Made by a program: the position numbers and the translations under genes. The notes under the pieces are model-generated. The model saw only the letters and a list, made by a program, of their open reading frames with translations. It searched no databases and was not told where the DNA came from. From Auraticoccus cholistanensis (GTDB lineage Bacteria; Actinomycetota; Actinomycetes; Propionibacteriales; Propionibacteriaceae), in NCBI RefSeq assembly GCF_009742705.1, contig NZ_WPCU01000005.1, positions 673,194-737,193 on the forward strand: a DNA stretch of 64,000 nt, given 5' to 3'. Each line of letters opens with the position of its first letter. Position 1 is the stretch's first letter. Shown here piece by piece: positions 49,548 to 57,930 of this stretch.

Positions 49548-51566
49548 ATGACGGCGAGGGCGCAGCAGGTCACCGTGGACGGCCGCACGCTGCGGCTGAC
49601 GAACCTGGACAAGGTGCTCTTCGCCGGCAGCGGCACCACCAAGGGCGAGATGCTGCACTACTACGCCGAGATCGCCCCGCTGCTGCTGCCCCACGTGCGG
49701 GACCGCCCGGTGACCCGCAAGCGGTGGCCGGAGGGAGCCGGCCGCGCCGACGGCGGGCGGGAGATGGTGTTCTTCGCCAAGAACCTCGACTCCGGCACCC
49801 CCGACTGGGTGCGGCGGGTCCGGGTGGAGCACTCCGACCGTCCGGTGAACTACCCGGTGGTCGAGGACGCCGCCACGCTGACCTGGCTGGCCCAGCTCGC
49901 CGCCATCGAGCTGCACGTCCCGCAGTGGCGTTTCGACGCCCGTGGCCGGCCCCGCAACCCCGACCGGCTGGTGCTCGACCTCGACCCCGGGCCGGGGGTC
50001 GGTCTGGCCGAGTGCGCCCTGGTGGCGAGGAGCGCGCGTGAGCTGCTGGCCGAGCTGGACCTGGTCACCGTGCCGGTGACGAGCGGCAGCAAGGGCATCC
50101 ACCTGTACGCGGCGCTGGACGGCAGCCGCACCAGCGAGCAGGTCAGCCGGTGGGCCCGCGAGATCGCCGCGGCGCTGCAGCAGCTGCACCCCGACCTGGT
50201 CATCTCGGTGATGCGGCGCAGCGAGCGGGCGGGCAAGGTGTTCCTGGACTGGAGCCAGAACAACGCGGCCAAGACCACCATCGCGCCGTACTCGCTGCGC
50301 GGGCGTGGACGTCCCTGGGTGGCCGCCCCGCGGACCTGGGAGGAGCTGGACGACCCGGCGCTGGCCCAGCTGGAGCTCGCCGAGGTGCTGGAGCGGGCGC
50401 GGGAGCTGGGCGACCCGATGGCGGTGCTGCTCGACCAGGAGCCGCCCAGGCGGACCGGGCGCACCCGCGCGGCGGCCAGCCGTCGCGAGCCCGCTCCCCC
50501 ACCGGCCGAGCCGGTGGCGGAGCCCGGCGGCGGGGGCGTCGACCCCACCATCCAGCCCGAGCCCGCCGCGGGACCCCTGCCCGAGCCGGTGGTGCCGATG
50601 CTGGCCTCCTCGCCCGGAGGCCGGCGCGACGACTTCACCAGCCGCGGGGACTGGGAGTTCGAGATGAAGTGGGACGGCGTGCGCACCGTCGTGCACGCCG
50701 ACGCGGCCGGCGTCCGGCTCACCTCGCGGCGGGGTCTGCCGGTCACCGCGACGTACCCGGAGGTCGCGCAGGCGCTGGAGCCGCTCCGGGCCCGGCGGGT
50801 GGTGCTGGACGGTGAGGTGGTCGCCATCGACGAGCTCGGCCGGCCCAGCTTCGGGCTGCTGCAGCAGCGGATGAACCTGGCCAGGGCCGCCGACGTGGCC
50901 CGGGTGGCCCGCACGGTGCCGGTGCAGCTGGTGTGCTTCGACCTGCTCGCGCTGGACGGCGAGCCGTGCCTCTCGCTGCCCTACACCGAGCGCCGGGAGC
51001 GGCTCGAGCAGCTGGTGGCCGAGACCTCCCTCGACCCGCGGATCCAGGTGCCGCCGACGCTCGGGCCGGACTTCGCGCAGGCCATGGAGGTCAGCCGCGC
51101 CATGGGGATGGAGGGTCTGGTCGCCAAGCAGCGGGGGTCGCGCTACTTCCCCGGCGCCCGCAGCGAGCAGTGGCTGAAGATCAAGAACGTCCGCACCCAG
51201 GAGGTCGTGGTCGTCGGCTGGAAGAGCGGGCAGGGGAACCGCCGCGGCTCCCTGGGGTCGCTGGTGATGGCCGTGCCGGGGCCGGACGGGCTGCGCTACG
51301 CCGGCCGGGTCGGCACCGGGTTCTCCCAGGCGGCCCTGGCCGAGGCCACCCGGCTGCTGGAGCCGCTGGCCGTGGCGGAGTGCCCGCTGGACGACGTGCC
51401 GCGGGCCGACGCCGCCGGGGTGCACTGGGTGCGGCCCGAGCTGGTGGGCGAGGTGGAGTACATGGACTGGACCGGCCCGGGCCGGATCCGGCACCCGTCC
51501 TGGCGGGGCTGGCGCCCCGACAAGGCGCCCGAGGACGTCACCGTGGACGAGCCCGCAGCAGGCTGA
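49548..51566 (+). CDS. ligD: LigD: NHEJ polymerase-ligase without a phosphoesterase domain
   Basis: This 672-aa protein has an N-terminal primase-polymerase domain (about 1-300; LVLDLDPGPG with the catalytic DxD, SGSKGIHLYAAL, and SERAGKVFLDWSQNNAAKT). A Pro/Ala-rich linker of about 50 residues follows, then an ATP-dependent ligase (about 345-660) with nucleotidyl lysine K374 in FEMKWDGVR, and VLDGEVVAID, GMEGLVAKQRGS and WLKIKN. No 3'-phosphoesterase domain is present, unlike mycobacterial LigD. With Ku (21-22 kb) it should repair double-strand breaks. Confidence 0.95.
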   Translation: MTARAQQVTVDGRTLRLTNLDKVLFAGSGTTKGEMLHYYAEIAPLLLPHVRDRPVTRKRWPEGAGRADGGREMVFFAKNLDSGTPDWVRRVRVEHSDRPVNYPVVEDAATLTWLAQLAAIELHVPQWRFDARGRPRNPDRLVLDLDPGPGVGLAECALVARSARELLAELDLVTVPVTSGSKGIHLYAALDGSRTSEQVSRWAREIAAALQQLHPDLVISVMRRSERAGKVFLDWSQNNAAKTTIAPYSLRGRGRPWVAAPRTWEELDDPALAQLELAEVLERARELGDPMAVLLDQEPPRRTGRTRAAASRREPAPPPAEPVAEPGGGGVDPTIQPEPAAGPLPEPVVPMLASSPGGRRDDFTSRGDWEFEMKWDGVRTVVHADAAGVRLTSRRGLPVTATYPEVAQALEPLRARRVVLDGEVVAIDELGRPSFGLLQQRMNLARAADVARVARTVPVQLVCFDLLALDGEPCLSLPYTERRERLEQLVAETSLDPRIQVPPTLGPDFAQAMEVSRAMGMEGLVAKQRGSRYFPGARSEQWLKIKNVRTQEVVVVGWKSGQGNRRGSLGSLVMAVPGPDGLRYAGRVGTGFSQAALAEATRLLEPLAVAECPLDDVPRADAAGVHWVRPELVGEVEYMDWTGPGRIRHPSWRGWRPDKAPEDVTVDEPAAG

Positions 51567-51682
51567 GGCGGGAGCTGCTCGTCCGCGCTCGCACGCTGCC
51601 GCCGGGGGTCACCGACCGCACCCGGCGATCCGCGTCGCGCGCGGGTCGACCTCCGGGGTTGCGCCTACGTGGCTGGTGGTCG

Positions 51683-52396
51683 TCAGGCGCAGGTGAAGTA
51701 GTTGCTCTCGACGGTCGCGCCGCCGGCGTCCGTGGTGCGGAAGAACATCACGTGCCCGGGGATGCAGCCCACGTTGCCGTAGTGCAGCTCGAAGGTCCCG
51801 TCACCGGCGACCTGACCCCAGCTGACACGGCAGGCGCTCTCGCCAGGCACGCAGTACATGACCTCCGCGCCCGGCTGCAGGTCGGAGCCCACGACGTCGA
51901 ACGGGGCGCAGCTCAGAGAGTTGCCACCGGTCGACACGCACGGACCGTGGGTGATGACGAGCGACCCCACCACGACGTGCGTCGCCGACCCGGTCAGGGT
52001 GTGGGTCGCGCGGGCGGCGGCCTTGTTGGAGGTCGCCGTCAGGGTGGCGGTGTCGGTCCCACCGCCGGAGACGGGGGCGTAGGTCACCGTGACCGTGCAG
52101 CTCTTCCTCGGGCCGAGGCTCGTCCCAGAACAGGTGTCCTGGGTGATCGAGTAGGCACTCGAGCCGCCGAGGGTGATCTTCAGCGCGCTGGTCCCCGATC
52201 CTCCGCCGTTGCTCAGGGTGAAGGTCTGGACCGACTCGCTGCCGACGTCGACGGTGCCGTAGTCGTAGGCCGCGGTCCCGGTGGAAGGAGCCCATGAGAG
52301 AGCAGGGGCGGACCCGGCGTGCGCCGGTCCCGGGACGGTCATGGTGATGGCGAGGGTGCTGACGAGGGCCAGCAGGGCACGCAGAGCAAGCTTCAC
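51683..52396 (-). CDS. Secreted choice-of-anchor-D-type protein
   Basis: This 237-aa protein has a Sec signal peptide (KLALRALLALVSTLAITMTVPGPAHA, cleavage after AHA). An Ig-like repeat follows (YDYGTVDVGSESVQTFTLSNGGGSGTSALKITL through TVTVTYAP) of the choice-of-anchor D/ASH type, and then a C-terminal domain with six cysteines. It is exported and probably surface or matrix associated. Function is unknown. GGAGG precedes the GTG. Third positions are visibly richer in A/T than in neighbours, and the gene sits between two copies of the ligD 3' end, suggesting acquisition. Confidence 0.75.
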   Translation of the reverse strand: MKLALRALLALVSTLAITMTVPGPAHAGSAPALSWAPSTGTAAYDYGTVDVGSESVQTFTLSNGGGSGTSALKITLGGSSAYSITQDTCSGTSLGPRKSCTVTVTYAPVSGGGTDTATLTATSNKAAARATHTLTGSATHVVVGSLVITHGPCVSTGGNSLSCAPFDVVGSDLQPGAEVMYCVPGESACRVSWGQVAGDGTFELHYGNVGCIPGHVMFFRTTDAGGATVESNYFTCA

Positions 52397-52581
52397 GGTA
52401 GCCTCCGGGTCTCGCTCGGCGGGGGTGTCGAGCTGTTCTCGTCCACGGTAAGCAGGTCTGGACGATCCCGTGGGCTTTCGCCGGAACCCGTCGCGAGCGA
52501 TGCCGCCACGACGCCAGGTCCAGCGGACCAGCAGGTGCCGCCGACGCCCGGGCCGAGCTTCGCGGGGGCCAAGGAGGTCAG

Positions 52582-52616
52582 CCGACAAGACGCCCGAGGA
52601 CATCACCGTGGAGGCA
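52582..52616 (+). repeat. Relic copy of the ligD 3' end in a 300-bp gene-free gap
   Basis: The segment beginning CCGACAAG at 52582 repeats the last codons of ligD (51517-51551). Over the first 31 bases there are two differences. In the same relative frame it reads DKTPEDITVE against DKAPEDVTVD in LigD. The rest of the 52397-52696 gap shows no gene. The two copies are 1065 bp apart and bracket the secreted-protein gene, as expected of a partial duplication or of integration beside ligD. Confidence 0.65.
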
Positions 52617-52684
52617 GAGGCCACCGTCGGCTGGGCCGCCGGGACGCCCGTCCCGGGGTGGGCAGAACTGTCAGACCCGGTCCG

Positions 52685-52690
52685 TAGATT
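52685..52690 (+). promoter_or_regulatory. -10 box of the DUF222/HNH gene (leaderless)
   Basis: TAGATT lies 6 nt before the ATG at 52697. Confidence 0.55.
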
Positions 52691-52696
52691 CAGGTC

Positions 52697-54220
52697 ATGG
52701 ATCGAGGACGCGCCGACGCCGCCACCGTGCTGGCGGCGGCGCGCGAGCTGCGAGCCAGCGAGGACGCGGCCGCCGCCGCACTGCTCGACCAGGCGGCACG
52801 CTGGGCCGACCTCCACCCCGCGCTGGACGCCGAGCACGCCGCGACCTCCTACTTCCGCGGCATGGACACCGGTGCGCCGCTGGCCGGCGAGGGCACGCCG
52901 GCCGTGGCGGCCAGCTGTGTCGCCGAGCTCGCCGCGGCGCTGCACTGCTCCACCGAGAGCGGACGCACCCTCATCGGCCACGCGCTCGAGCTGCGCCACC
53001 GCCTCCCCCGCCTGTGGGCCCTGGTGCAGGGCGCCCGGGTGCCGGCCTGGCAGGCCCGGCGGGTCGCCTCCCGCACCATCTCGCTGAGCCGGGACGCCGC
53101 CGCGTTCGTGGACGCCCAGGTCGCCGCCATGGCCGGCCGGGTGGGTCCGGCCCAGCTCGACCGGCTGGTCACCACGGCGGTGCTCGAGTACATGCCGACC
53201 GAGGCCGAGCAGCGCAGGCGCGCCGCGGAGGACTCCCGCCGCTTCGACATCTGGCACGACCAGGACGGCTCGAGCTCGGGGATGGCCGCGGTGTCGGGCT
53301 GGCTCGACCTGCCCGACGCCCTCGACCTCGAGGCCGCGGTGACCGCGGGCGCGGCGGCCCTGGCCAGCTCGGGTTGCACGCAGTCCCTCGACGTCCGCCG
53401 CAGCCGGGCCGTGGGCGAGCTGGCCCGCCACCAGCCGGCGCTCGATCTCCTGCCCGCCGGGGCGGAGCCCGGCGTGGCCGACGGCGCACCGGAGCCGCCG
53501 GCGGACGGCAGCGCCGGCCGTCCCGTGCCCGCTCGACGGGTCACCCTCTACCTGCACCTGTCCGCGGACGCGCTGGCGGACGGCGGCTGCGCGCCCGGCT
53601 GGGTCGGCAACACCCGGGTGCCGGTGACCGCCGGACAGGTCCGCGACTGGTGCGGCCAGCCCGGCACGTCCGTCACCGTGCGCCCCGTCGTGGACCTGAA
53701 CCGGCCGCAGGGCACTGCCGGGTACGAGGTCCCCGACCGGATCCGGGAGCAGGTGGCCCTCCGCGACCGCACCTGCGTGTTCCCCTGGTGCCACCGGCCC
53801 GCCCACCCGCGGCCGCTGAGCAGCGCCTCCGGCGAGGACCGCTGGTCCCTCGACTGCGACCACGTCGTGGCCTTCGGCGCCGGCGGGACGACCTCCAGCG
53901 ACAACCTGGCGCCGCTCTGCCGGGGTCACCACCAGCTCAAGACGCACCACCGCTGGCGCTACCGGGCGCTCGCCGCCGGCCGCTACCTGTGGACCAGCCC
54001 CTCCGGCGCCCGCTACCTCCGAGACCGCGACGGCGGCACCAGCGAGCTGGCCGCGGCGCGTGCCCTTCGCCGCAGCGCCGGTGCATCCGCAGCCGGCCCA
54101 CCGGCCGACCGCGGGTGGTCCTCCACCACGACCGCCCCGGCACGCGGTGGGGTACCGCCGCCTCAGCAGCCGGTGTCCCTGTCGCCGTCACCTCGCTCCC
54201 CCGAGCCGGCGCCGTTCTGA
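52697..54220 (+). CDS. DUF222-domain HNH endonuclease-like protein (13E12 type)
   Basis: This 507-aa protein has an N-terminal DUF222 helical domain (about 10-240) and a C-terminal HNH domain (about 350-430) with CVFPWCHRPA, the catalytic region CDHVVAFGAGGTTSSDNLAPLCRGHHQLKTHHRW and two zinc-type cysteine pairs. Such genes exist in many copies per actinobacterial genome, and in M. tuberculosis they form the 13E12 repeat family. They are often associated with genome islands. The biological target is unknown. It lies beside the compositional island after ligD. Confidence 0.9.
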   Translation: MDRGRADAATVLAAARELRASEDAAAAALLDQAARWADLHPALDAEHAATSYFRGMDTGAPLAGEGTPAVAASCVAELAAALHCSTESGRTLIGHALELRHRLPRLWALVQGARVPAWQARRVASRTISLSRDAAAFVDAQVAAMAGRVGPAQLDRLVTTAVLEYMPTEAEQRRRAAEDSRRFDIWHDQDGSSSGMAAVSGWLDLPDALDLEAAVTAGAAALASSGCTQSLDVRRSRAVGELARHQPALDLLPAGAEPGVADGAPEPPADGSAGRPVPARRVTLYLHLSADALADGGCAPGWVGNTRVPVTAGQVRDWCGQPGTSVTVRPVVDLNRPQGTAGYEVPDRIREQVALRDRTCVFPWCHRPAHPRPLSSASGEDRWSLDCDHVVAFGAGGTTSSDNLAPLCRGHHQLKTHHRWRYRALAAGRYLWTSPSGARYLRDRDGGTSELAAARALRRSAGASAAGPPADRGWSSTTTAPARGGVPPPQQPVSLSPSPRSPEPAPF

Positions 54221-54322
54221 CCTCAGGCCGCCACACGCCGCTCAGCGGTGGCCGAGCACGTCGACCACCCTGCCGGGGTCGACCCCTGCACCACTCCGGC
54301 GCTCACGCACCCGCGAGGCCGC

Positions 54323-54328
54323 CTAGGC
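54323..54328 (+). promoter_or_regulatory. -10 box of the hemerythrin gene (leadered)
   Basis: TAGGCT lies 46 nt upstream of the ATG at 54375. Here, unlike most genes in the window, a leader with an AAGGAGG ribosome site is predicted. Confidence 0.45.
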
Positions 54329-54374
54329 TGCTGCGCGGCCGGCACCGTACCGGCCGTCGAAGGAGGCCGTCCGC

Positions 54375-55025
54375 ATGAGCGACCCGTCCGGCACGGCCGG
54401 GCAGCCGACCGCCCCCGCGCCCGAGCCGCTGGGGGTGCTCCCCACCGCCCCGCCGGCGACGAGGCTGGCCCGCACCGGCCTGCTCGACGAGGCGGCACGG
54501 CCCACCGCCGGACCGCCGGCCGCCGGCGTCCGCTACACCGCCCAGCAAACGGCGACCGCCCAGCACCTGGTCGACGTCCACGACCACCTGCGCGCCGAGC
54601 TCGAGCAGGTGCGCGCCATGGCGGACCAGGTGCTGGAGGGCGCCCTCACCCCCGGGCTGGCCCGTTCGGCCATCAACCAGCTGACCATGCGGCAGAACAG
54701 CTGGACCCTGGGCGCCTACTGCCAGTCCTACTGCCGACTGGTCACCGCCCACCACACCTACGAGGACCGGGGCATGCTGCCCCACCTGCGCCGCGCGCAG
54801 CCGTCGCTGGCCCCGGTGGTGGACCAGCTGCAGGCCGAGCACGAGGTCATCCACGAGGTGCTGGAGCGTCTCGACCGGGCCCTCGTCGCCCTGGTCGACG
54901 GGCCGGGCGGCGGCGAGCAGGTCCGCGAGGCCGTCGACCTGCTCACCGACACGCTGCTGTCCCACCTCTCCTACGAGGAGCACCAGCTCGTCGAGCCCCT
55001 GGCCCGGCACGGCTTCGGCTACTGA
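54375..55025 (+). CDS. Hemerythrin HHE-domain protein
   Basis: This 216-aa protein has a 60-residue Pro/Ala-rich head and a four-helix hemerythrin domain. Likely iron ligands are in HDHL (about 72), HHTYEDRGMLPHL (about 119-131), EHEVIHEVL (about 150-158) and LLSHLSYEEHQLVEPL near the C-terminus. It may bind oxygen or sense redox or iron. AGGAGG precedes the ATG by 8 nt. It lies next to, and convergent with, an iron-uptake operon, but co-regulation is not visible. Confidence 0.88.
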   Translation: MSDPSGTAGQPTAPAPEPLGVLPTAPPATRLARTGLLDEAARPTAGPPAAGVRYTAQQTATAQHLVDVHDHLRAELEQVRAMADQVLEGALTPGLARSAINQLTMRQNSWTLGAYCQSYCRLVTAHHTYEDRGMLPHLRRAQPSLAPVVDQLQAEHEVIHEVLERLDRALVALVDGPGGGEQVREAVDLLTDTLLSHLSYEEHQLVEPLARHGFGY

Positions 55026-55032
55026 GGCGGCA

Positions 55033-55067
55033 CCGGTACGCCGTCTCCCCCGAGGACGGCGTACCGG
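55033..55067. terminator. Bidirectional terminator between hemerythrin and siderophore ABC operon
   Basis: CCGGTACGCCGTC (55033-55045) and GACGGCGTACCGG (55055-55067) form a perfect 13-bp stem with a 9-nt loop in the gap between the convergent stops. Confidence 0.8.
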
Positions 55068-55085
55068 CTCCGAGCCGGCGGACGG

Positions 55086-55844
55086 TCAGCTGAAGTAGAC
55101 CGCCACCGGCTGGTCCTCCACGTGGTGCACCGGCACGGTCAGGTCGTAGACGGCCTGCAGCACGTCGGTGCACACGATCTGCTGCGGGGTCCCGGCCGCC
55201 ACCACCCGGCCGTCCCGCATCGCCACCACGTGGTCGGCGTGGGCGGCGGCGAAGTTGATGTCGTGCAGCACGACCACCACGGTCTTGCCGCGGGTGGTGA
55301 CCAGGTCGCGGAGCCGTCGCATCATCTGCACCGCGTGGCGCATGTCGAGGTTGTTCAGCGGCTCGTCCAGCAGCACGTGGTCGGTGTCCTGGGCGAGCAC
55401 CATGGCGATGAAGGCCCGCTGGCGCTGGCCGCCGGAGAGCTGGTCCAGGTAGCGGTCACGCAGGTCGTCGAGCTCCATGTAGGCCAGCGCCTCCGCCACC
55501 GCGGCGTGGTCCTCGGCCCGCAGCCGCCCCCTGCAGTAGGGGAAGCGCCCGAACCGGACCAGGTCGACCACGCTCAGCCGGGCGGCCACCCGGTTGTCCT
55601 GCCGGAGCACCGCCAGCCGCTGCGCCACCTCGGTGTCGCGGGCGGTGAGGACGTCCATCCCGTCCAGGTGCACCGTGCCGGCGTCGGTGGGCAGCAGCCG
55701 GGAGGCGATCGAGAGCAGCGTGGACTTGCCGGCTCCGTTGGGGCCGACCAGCGCGGTCAGCTTTCCGTCGGGCACGGTGAGGCAGACGTCGTCGAGCACG
55801 GTGACGTCGTCGTAGCGCTTGGTGATGCCGTCCAGGGTGATCAC
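55086..55844 (-). CDS. Ferric-siderophore ABC transporter ATPase
   Basis: This 252-aa FepC/FhuC-type ATPase has Walker A GPNGAGKST, signature LSGGQRQRAF, Walker B HVLLDEP and the H-loop in VVLHDINFAAAHAD. It energises import through the two permeases encoded upstream. The GTG overlaps the second permease stop as GTGA. It is the last gene of the four-gene operon. Confidence 0.95.
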   Translation of the reverse strand: MITLDGITKRYDDVTVLDDVCLTVPDGKLTALVGPNGAGKSTLLSIASRLLPTDAGTVHLDGMDVLTARDTEVAQRLAVLRQDNRVAARLSVVDLVRFGRFPYCRGRLRAEDHAAVAEALAYMELDDLRDRYLDQLSGGQRQRAFIAMVLAQDTDHVLLDEPLNNLDMRHAVQMMRRLRDLVTTRGKTVVVVLHDINFAAAHADHVVAMRDGRVVAAGTPQQIVCTDVLQAVYDLTVPVHHVEDQPVAVYFS

Positions 55845-56887
55845 AGCCGAGCCGTCCTCATCAGCAGGTACAGGAAGTAGAGACCGCCCACCAGGTTGAC
55901 CACGACGCTGAGGGTGGTGGTGAGGGCGAAGACGTGCACCACCACGGTCTGGCCCAGCACGGTGCAGATCGCGCCCACCAGGGCGGCCGCCGGCACCAGC
56001 ACGGCGTGACGGTGGGTCGGCAGCAGCTGGCGGGCCAGGTTGGCCACGATCAGGCCGAGGAAGGTCATCGGGCCCACCAGGGCGGTGGAGCTGGCCACCA
56101 GCACGGTGACCAGCACCAGGCTGGTCAGCACCACCCGGTGGTAGCCGACGCCGAGACCGGTGGCGGTGTCGTGGCCGAGGTCGACGATGTCGAGGCGGCG
56201 CAGCAGCGGCACGAACCCCAGGCAGGCGGCCGCGGTGATCACCGCGGTGACGCCCAGCAGGTCGGCGTCGACGGTGGTGAAGCTGGCGAAGGCCACGTCC
56301 TGCAGGGTCAGGTAGTCGTTGGGGCTGAGCAGCCGGGAGGCGAAGCTGGTCAGCGCGGCGAACAGCGACCCGCAGACCACGCCGATCAGCACCAGCACGA
56401 ACAGGTTGCGCGAGCTGCGGCGGAACAGCCACCGGAACAGCAGCAGGCCGAACATGGTCAGCAGCACCAGGTTGACCAGGAACCGGTTCTGCGCACCGAG
56501 GGAGAGGAAGGTGGCGGTGCCGAAGACGTAGACCACCACCGTCTGCACCAGCAGGTACAGCGAGTCGAAGCCCATCACGCCCGGGGTCAGGATGCGGCTG
56601 CCGGCGATGGTCTGGAACACCACGCTGGACGCCCCGACCGCCACGCCCACCACGAGCAGGGCCGCGACCTGGCGGGCGCGGAGCCCGAGCGCGTACTCCC
56701 AGGAGCCCTTGAGGTCGATGAAGCCGAAGGCCAGCACCGCGGCCACGGTGAGCGCCGCCAGCGCCACCAGGGTGAGCCGCACCCGGCGACGACGGCCGCA
56801 CTCGACGTCGCTGTGGACGACCGCCGGCTCCTGCGGCGACAGACCCGGAGCGCCCCGCCCGGTGGTGGCGGGGGCGGAAGCGCTCAC
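55841..56887 (-). CDS. FecCD-family siderophore permease (second subunit)
   Basis: This 348-aa protein has about nine membrane helices of the BtuC/FecCD fold. FecCD landmarks are ARQVAALLVVGVAVGASSVVFQTIAGSRILTPGVMGFDSLYLL and the late GLIVANLARQLLPTHRH loop, which contacts the ATPase. Its position between the first permease and the ATPase and the GTGA overlap on both sides indicate a heterodimeric channel. Confidence 0.93.
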   Translation of the reverse strand: MSASAPATTGRGAPGLSPQEPAVVHSDVECGRRRRVRLTLVALAALTVAAVLAFGFIDLKGSWEYALGLRARQVAALLVVGVAVGASSVVFQTIAGSRILTPGVMGFDSLYLLVQTVVVYVFGTATFLSLGAQNRFLVNLVLLTMFGLLLFRWLFRRSSRNLFVLVLIGVVCGSLFAALTSFASRLLSPNDYLTLQDVAFASFTTVDADLLGVTAVITAAACLGFVPLLRRLDIVDLGHDTATGLGVGYHRVVLTSLVLVTVLVASSTALVGPMTFLGLIVANLARQLLPTHRHAVLVPAAALVGAICTVLGQTVVVHVFALTTTLSVVVNLVGGLYFLYLLMRTARL

Positions 56888-57930
56888 AGCGTGCTCCCGG
56901 CGTTGCGCGGCGACCCGGCGGCTCTGAGGATCAGCAGCACGAAGACCACACCGCCGACCACCCCGGCGATGGTGCTCGCCGGGATCTCGTAGGGGAAGCG
57001 GAGCAGCCGGCCGACGACGTCGCAGACGAGCACGAACCCGGCACCGGCCAGCGCGGTCACCGGCAGCACGGCACGCACGTTGTCGCCCAGCAGCAGGCTC
57101 ACCACGTTGGGCACCACCAGCCCCAGGAAGGGCAGCGCGCCGACCACCACCGTCACCACGGCGGCCATCACCGAGACCACCACCAGCCCGGTGTACAGCA
57201 CGACCCGGTAGTTGACCCCCAGGTTGGTGGCGAAGTCCGCGCCCATCCCCACCACGGTGAAGCGGTCGGCGAACAGGTAGCCGACCACCCCGGCCAGCAC
57301 CACCACGAAGATCGGCTCGTAGCGGCCCTCGAGCACGCCGGAGAAGGAGCCGGTGGTCCACACGTCCAGCATCTGCAGCAGGTCGAGCTGGTAGGCCACG
57401 AAGGTGGTCACCGCGCTGATCACGCCGCCGTACATGATCCCGACCAGCGCGACGACGATCCCGTCGTTGTGCCGGATCCCCTCGAGCAGCCGCAGGAACA
57501 CCAGCGTGCCGGCGATCGAGGTGACGATGGCCACGAGCATCTTGACCACCAGCGGCGCCGAGGCCATCAGCAGGGTGGCCAGCAGGATGCCGAGCACCGC
57601 CGACTCGACCGTGCCGGAGGTGGAGGGGCTGACGAACCGGTTCTGGGTGATCCGCTGCATGATCAGCCCGGCGACGCTGAGGGCGGCACCGGCCAGCAGC
57701 ACGGCCAGCAGCCGCGGCACCCGCGACACGGCCAGCAGCTCCCACTGCTCCGGCGTGGGGCTCAGCAGGTCGTGCGGGCGCAGGTTCGACACGCCGACGC
57801 CCAGGCTGAGCCAGGACGCCAGCAGCAGCCCGGCCGTCATCACGGCCAGGTGCCAGGGACGCAGGCCGGAGCGGACGCCAGGCGTCCGCTCCGGTCTGGT
57901 GCCCCGCTCCCCGCGGGTCGAGGTGGTCAC
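56884..57930 (-). CDS. FecCD-family siderophore permease (first subunit)
   Basis: This 348-aa protein has the FecCD signature VSRVPRLLAVLLAGAALSVAGLIMQRITQNRFVSPSTSGTVESAVLG and about nine helices. The ATPase-contact loop is GLVVPNVVSLLLGDNVR. Codons about 13-22 contain a 29-nt palindrome (57866-57894), capable of a strong mRNA hairpin just inside the gene. The GTG overlaps the binding-protein stop as GTGA. Confidence 0.93.
   Translation of the reverse strand: MTTSTRGERGTRPERTPGVRSGLRPWHLAVMTAGLLLASWLSLGVGVSNLRPHDLLSPTPEQWELLAVSRVPRLLAVLLAGAALSVAGLIMQRITQNRFVSPSTSGTVESAVLGILLATLLMASAPLVVKMLVAIVTSIAGTLVFLRLLEGIRHNDGIVVALVGIMYGGVISAVTTFVAYQLDLLQMLDVWTTGSFSGVLEGRYEPIFVVVLAGVVGYLFADRFTVVGMGADFATNLGVNYRVVLYTGLVVVSVMAAVVTVVVGALPFLGLVVPNVVSLLLGDNVRAVLPVTALAGAGFVLVCDVVGRLLRFPYEIPASTIAGVVGGVVFVLLILRAAGSPRNAGSTL
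57866..57894 (-). promoter_or_regulatory. 29-nt palindrome in the 5' coding part of the first permease gene
   Basis: CCGGAGCGGACGCC and GGCGTCCGCTCCGG are perfect 14-nt arms around a single A, located 37-65 nt into the permease gene. In RNA this would form a stable hairpin (loop of a few nt). It could stall ribosomes or protect the binding-protein mRNA from 3' decay. Alternatively, it could be a DNA-level protein site. Confidence 0.6.
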
